Shown: positions 48,132 to 50,100 of the stretch, piece by piece
Layout of the letters: each line of letters begins with the position of its first letter
Position numbering within the stretch: the first letter of the stretch is position 1
NCBI GenBank assembly: GCA_023460035.1
Contig: JAEWRN010000013.1
Span: forward strand, 1-50,100
Direction of reading: 5' to 3'
Source: Bacillota bacterium
GTDB taxonomy: Bacteria; Bacillota; Clostridia; Oscillospirales; Ruminococcaceae
Length of the DNA: 50,100 bases
Position numbers and translations under genes: made by a program
The notes under the pieces: generated by a model
The model's input: only the letters and a program-made list of their open reading frames with translations
What the model was told of the DNA's origin: nothing
Database searches by the model: none

Positions 48132-49421
48132 ATGACCGACGAACAGGCCGTCGTATGGCTGGACAGCCGTGAACGCCTTGGCACCGGCAAGCAGTCGCAG
48201 GCAATGCAGCTTTTGGCCGCCAAGCTGGGCAACCCGCAGAATGCGCTGCGCTTTGTGCATATTACGGGCACCAATGGCAAGGGCAGCACTGCGGCAATGA
48301 TTGCCAGTATTTTAAATGAGGCCGGTATCCGCGCGGGGCTGTTTGTCTCGCCGCATGTCGAAGCCTTTGCCGAGCGCATCACCGTTGCAGGCGAGCCGCT
48401 GCCGCAGGGCGTGCTGGGCGAAATTACGGCAAAGGTCAAAGCGGTTAGTGACGAGCTGGAAACACAGGGGCTTTATGCCACGGAGTTTCAGCTGATTACC
48501 GCAGTGGCTTTTTTATGCTTTGTGCAGATGGGCTGTAAGTTGGTCTGCCTTGAAGTGGGCATTGGCGGTGCGCTGGATTCCACCAATATTGTCACGATGA
48601 CAGATGTGGCCTGCTTTACGCATATTGGTCTGGACCACACCGAAATTCTGGGCGACACCGTTGAAAAAATCACCGAAGATAAATGCGGTATTTTAAAGCC
48701 GGGCTGTATTGCGGTCAGCTACCCACTGCAGCGCCCGGCGGTCGCCGCCATTATTGCGCGGCGCTGTAAAGAAATGGGGGTCTCGCTGCGCCTGCCGCAG
48801 GCACGGGACATTTACCTACTGCGCGAAACCATGGCCGAAAACCATGTCAATTATGGCGGGTACGAGGTGCGGCTGAAACTGCACGGCAGCCACCAGGCGG
48901 CAAACTGTGCGGTTGCCATAGAGGCGGCGCTTGCCCTGTGCGACAAGGGGTGGGATATTTCAGACGAAGCCATTATTGCCGGTGTTGAGCAGGCGGTATT
49001 GCCCGCCCGCACCGAGGTGCTGCAAACTTCACCATTGATTTTGCTGGACGGCGGGCATAACCCGGACAGTGCCGAAGCTCTTGCCACCCTGTTGAAGGCG
49101 ACGCGCACCCCGCCCATTACCGCAATCATGGGCATTTTGGCAGACAAAAACCGTGATGAAGTACTAAAAGCGTGGCAAGGCTGCTTTGACCAGGTGTATA
49201 CCGTCACGCCGCCGCATACCCCTCGTGCGCTGGATGCCGACACATTGGCACTGGAGGCTTCGCAATACTTTGGCAGGGTAGAGGCCTGTGCCAGCTTAGA
49301 GCTTGCGCTGCAAAAAGCACAGGCCCGCGGCAAAGGCTTTTGCGTGTGCGGGTCATTTTATCTTGCGGGTGCTGCCCGCCTGCTTTTAAAGGGGCGGCGC
49401 GCTGGGGCGCAGGGTGTTTAA
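48132..49421 (+). CDS. folC: bifunctional folylpolyglutamate/dihydrofolate synthase
   Basis: A 429-residue Mur-ligase-like enzyme that adds glutamate to folates (and possibly to dihydropteroate). FVHITGTNGKGSTAAMIASIL is the ATP loop, SPHVEAFAERITV follows as in FolC, then LVCLEVGIGGALDSTNI and FTHIGLDHTEILGDTVEKI. LLDGGHNPDSAEAL begins the C-terminal domain. AAAGGAG lies before the ATG at 48132. It is placed behind valS as in many Firmicutes. Confidence 0.95.
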   Translation: MTDEQAVVWLDSRERLGTGKQSQAMQLLAAKLGNPQNALRFVHITGTNGKGSTAAMIASILNEAGIRAGLFVSPHVEAFAERITVAGEPLPQGVLGEITAKVKAVSDELETQGLYATEFQLITAVAFLCFVQMGCKLVCLEVGIGGALDSTNIVTMTDVACFTHIGLDHTEILGDTVEKITEDKCGILKPGCIAVSYPLQRPAVAAIIARRCKEMGVSLRLPQARDIYLLRETMAENHVNYGGYEVRLKLHGSHQAANCAVAIEAALALCDKGWDISDEAIIAGVEQAVLPARTEVLQTSPLILLDGGHNPDSAEALATLLKATRTPPITAIMGILADKNRDEVLKAWQGCFDQVYTVTPPHTPRALDADTLALEASQYFGRVEACASLELALQKAQARGKGFCVCGSFYLAGAARLLLKGRRAGAQGV

Positions 49422-49481
49422 ACGAAGCTTATACTTTATATACTATAGATAAAGGGCAGGTGCATGGGCACTGGTTCTGAC

Positions 49482-49529
49482 AAAGGCAGCAGGGTAACCG
49501 CGCAAAGCGGCAGACACCTGCTGCCTTTT
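49482..49529 (+). terminator. folC terminator
   Basis: AAAGGCAGCAGG (49482-49493) pairs with CCTGCTGCCTTT (49517-49528), ending in TTTTG. It lies 60 bases after the folC stop. Confidence 0.8.
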
Positions 49530-49764
49530 GTGTTGTATGCCTTTATATACGAATAAAAAAAGAGCTAAGGCGTATTGCACGGATAAAAGAAAGAGTTGCG
49601 GCGGCAAAAGCAAGTGGCAAAAGGTATGGGCACGACAAAACAAAGCTCAGGTGGAAAACGGTTGAAAAACCTGACGGTAAAATGTAAAGTTATTGCAAAA
49701 TGTGGCCCTGTTTCGGGCGGTTTGACGAAGCTGCAAACTATTTCAAAAAAACAAAAGAAAGGTG
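49530..49764. other. gene-free region before the rRNA leader
   Basis: No gene accepted. It is A-rich on the plus strand with scattered short frames lacking ribosome sites. It may hold upstream elements for the strong promoters that follow. Confidence 0.5.
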
Positions 49765-49794
49765 TTGACTTCTGCTTTGTGGGTGTGGTATTAT
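49765..49794 (+). promoter_or_regulatory. probable rRNA operon promoter P1
   Basis: TTGACT (49765-49770), an 18-base spacer and TATTAT (49789-49794), preceded by A-tracts of the UP-element kind (49746-49760). Confidence 0.6.
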
Positions 49795-49895
49795 AACTGA
49801 GCTGCCCCACGAGGGGCCGCAAAACAAAGCGGAAAAGCCGCCGGTTTACCGGCTGTCGGGCACGAAAAACGAATTCAAAGAATTCAAAAAAATGC

Positions 49896-49924
49896 TTGAC
49901 AAACAAGGCCAAATACGCTATACT
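49896..49924 (+). promoter_or_regulatory. probable rRNA operon promoter P2
   Basis: TTGACA (49896-49901), a 17-base spacer and TATACT (49919-49924). It lies about 130 bases after P1, the tandem layout common for Firmicutes rrn operons. Confidence 0.75.
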
Positions 49925-50100
49925 AAATAAGCTCCACCGCAAACAGGCGGTTGGGCAAAACCCCCAAAAGAGTGGGGTACAGGACCTTGAAAATTAAACA
50001 ATACAGAAAAGCTTGAAGGATCTCTAGAGCAGGAATTTAACCTGCTCGTTAAACAAAAAAATTCCTTTAAAGTAATTCACATTAAGGACGCAAGCGATTG
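49925..50100 (+). other. probable rRNA operon leader (16S beyond the window)
   Basis: The leader contains ACCTTGAAAATTAAACAATA (from about 49983), which resembles the CTTTGAAAACTxAACAA segment found before rRNA genes in Firmicutes, and GAGCAGG-AATTTAA-CCTGCTC (50027-50047), a processing-type hairpin. The 16S gene itself is not reached. The assignment is inference. Confidence 0.55.

Noticed and set aside
49596..49796. 66-codon plus-strand frame before the rRNA leader
   Set aside because: It runs through the predicted P1 promoter, has no ribosome site and shows low-complexity basic content.

Overview
The window looks like chromosomal DNA of a fermentative, Gram-positive, gut-type Clostridia member, most likely in or near the Oscillospirales (Faecalibacterium/Gemmiger-like). 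This is an inference. The grounds are moderate-to-high GC, strong AGGAGG-type ribosome sites, T-box riboswitches, a dcw cluster in Firmicutes order, a MurE with the DNPR motif of meso-diaminopimelate enzymes, man-family PTS genes and EFR1/DUF4250/YdbC families. I see no prophage, insertion sequence or CRISPR array.

Layout. 1-5500: a terminator, a TetR regulator with DUF4250, and a divergent MMPL exporter plus a secreted coiled-coil partner, with three TGAC-N5-GTCA operators in the gap. 5.5-9.5 kb: peroxide defence (yaaA, bcp) and a divergent metal-efflux operon (ArsR/CadC-type regulator, free HMA protein, P1B ATPase lacking its own HMA domain). 9.8-14.4 kb: a nitroreductase, a hairpin-rich intergenic region with a candidate small RNA, then a minus-strand pair made of an NfrB-like glycosyltransferase with a C-terminal MshEN domain (reading frame broken once) and UDP-GlcNAc 2-epimerase. 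14.5-17.2 kb: a Trp-specific T-box in front of a TrpB2-type tryptophan synthase, three tRNAs and a DUF1294 protein.

17.5-32 kb is the cell-wall and division cluster: mraZ, rsmH, ftsL, a PASTA-containing PBP, murE, murF, mraY, ftsW, murG, ftsQ/divIB and ftsZ, followed by a DivIVA-like coiled-coil gene. murB, murC and murD are not in the cluster. 32-40.4 kb: an HD hydrolase and a YdbC protein, then an RpiR regulator, PTS enzyme I and a divergent man-type PTS (IIB, IIC, IID, SIS isomerase, IIA) ending in a membrane-anchored helical-repeat protein. 40.4-43.2 kb: an AT-rich HEPN/AbiU2-like gene (probable acquisition), a Rieske protein, an EFR1 flavodoxin-ferredoxin and a small membrane protein. 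43.3-50.1 kb: two tRNAs, phosphofructokinase, a small protein resembling the end of FakA, a Val T-box with valS, folC, and what looks like a tandem-promoter leader of an rRNA operon whose 16S lies beyond the window.

The most interesting points are: (a) a probable c-di-GMP-responsive NfrB/MnaA exopolysaccharide module in a Gram-positive, carrying a frameshift; (b) the HEPN islet; (c) an unassigned promoter-driven structured RNA at about 10995-11082; (d) a predicted three-way junction upstream of mraZ; (e) the operator array controlling the MMPL pair. Domain names come from reading the translated sequences; no database was searched.
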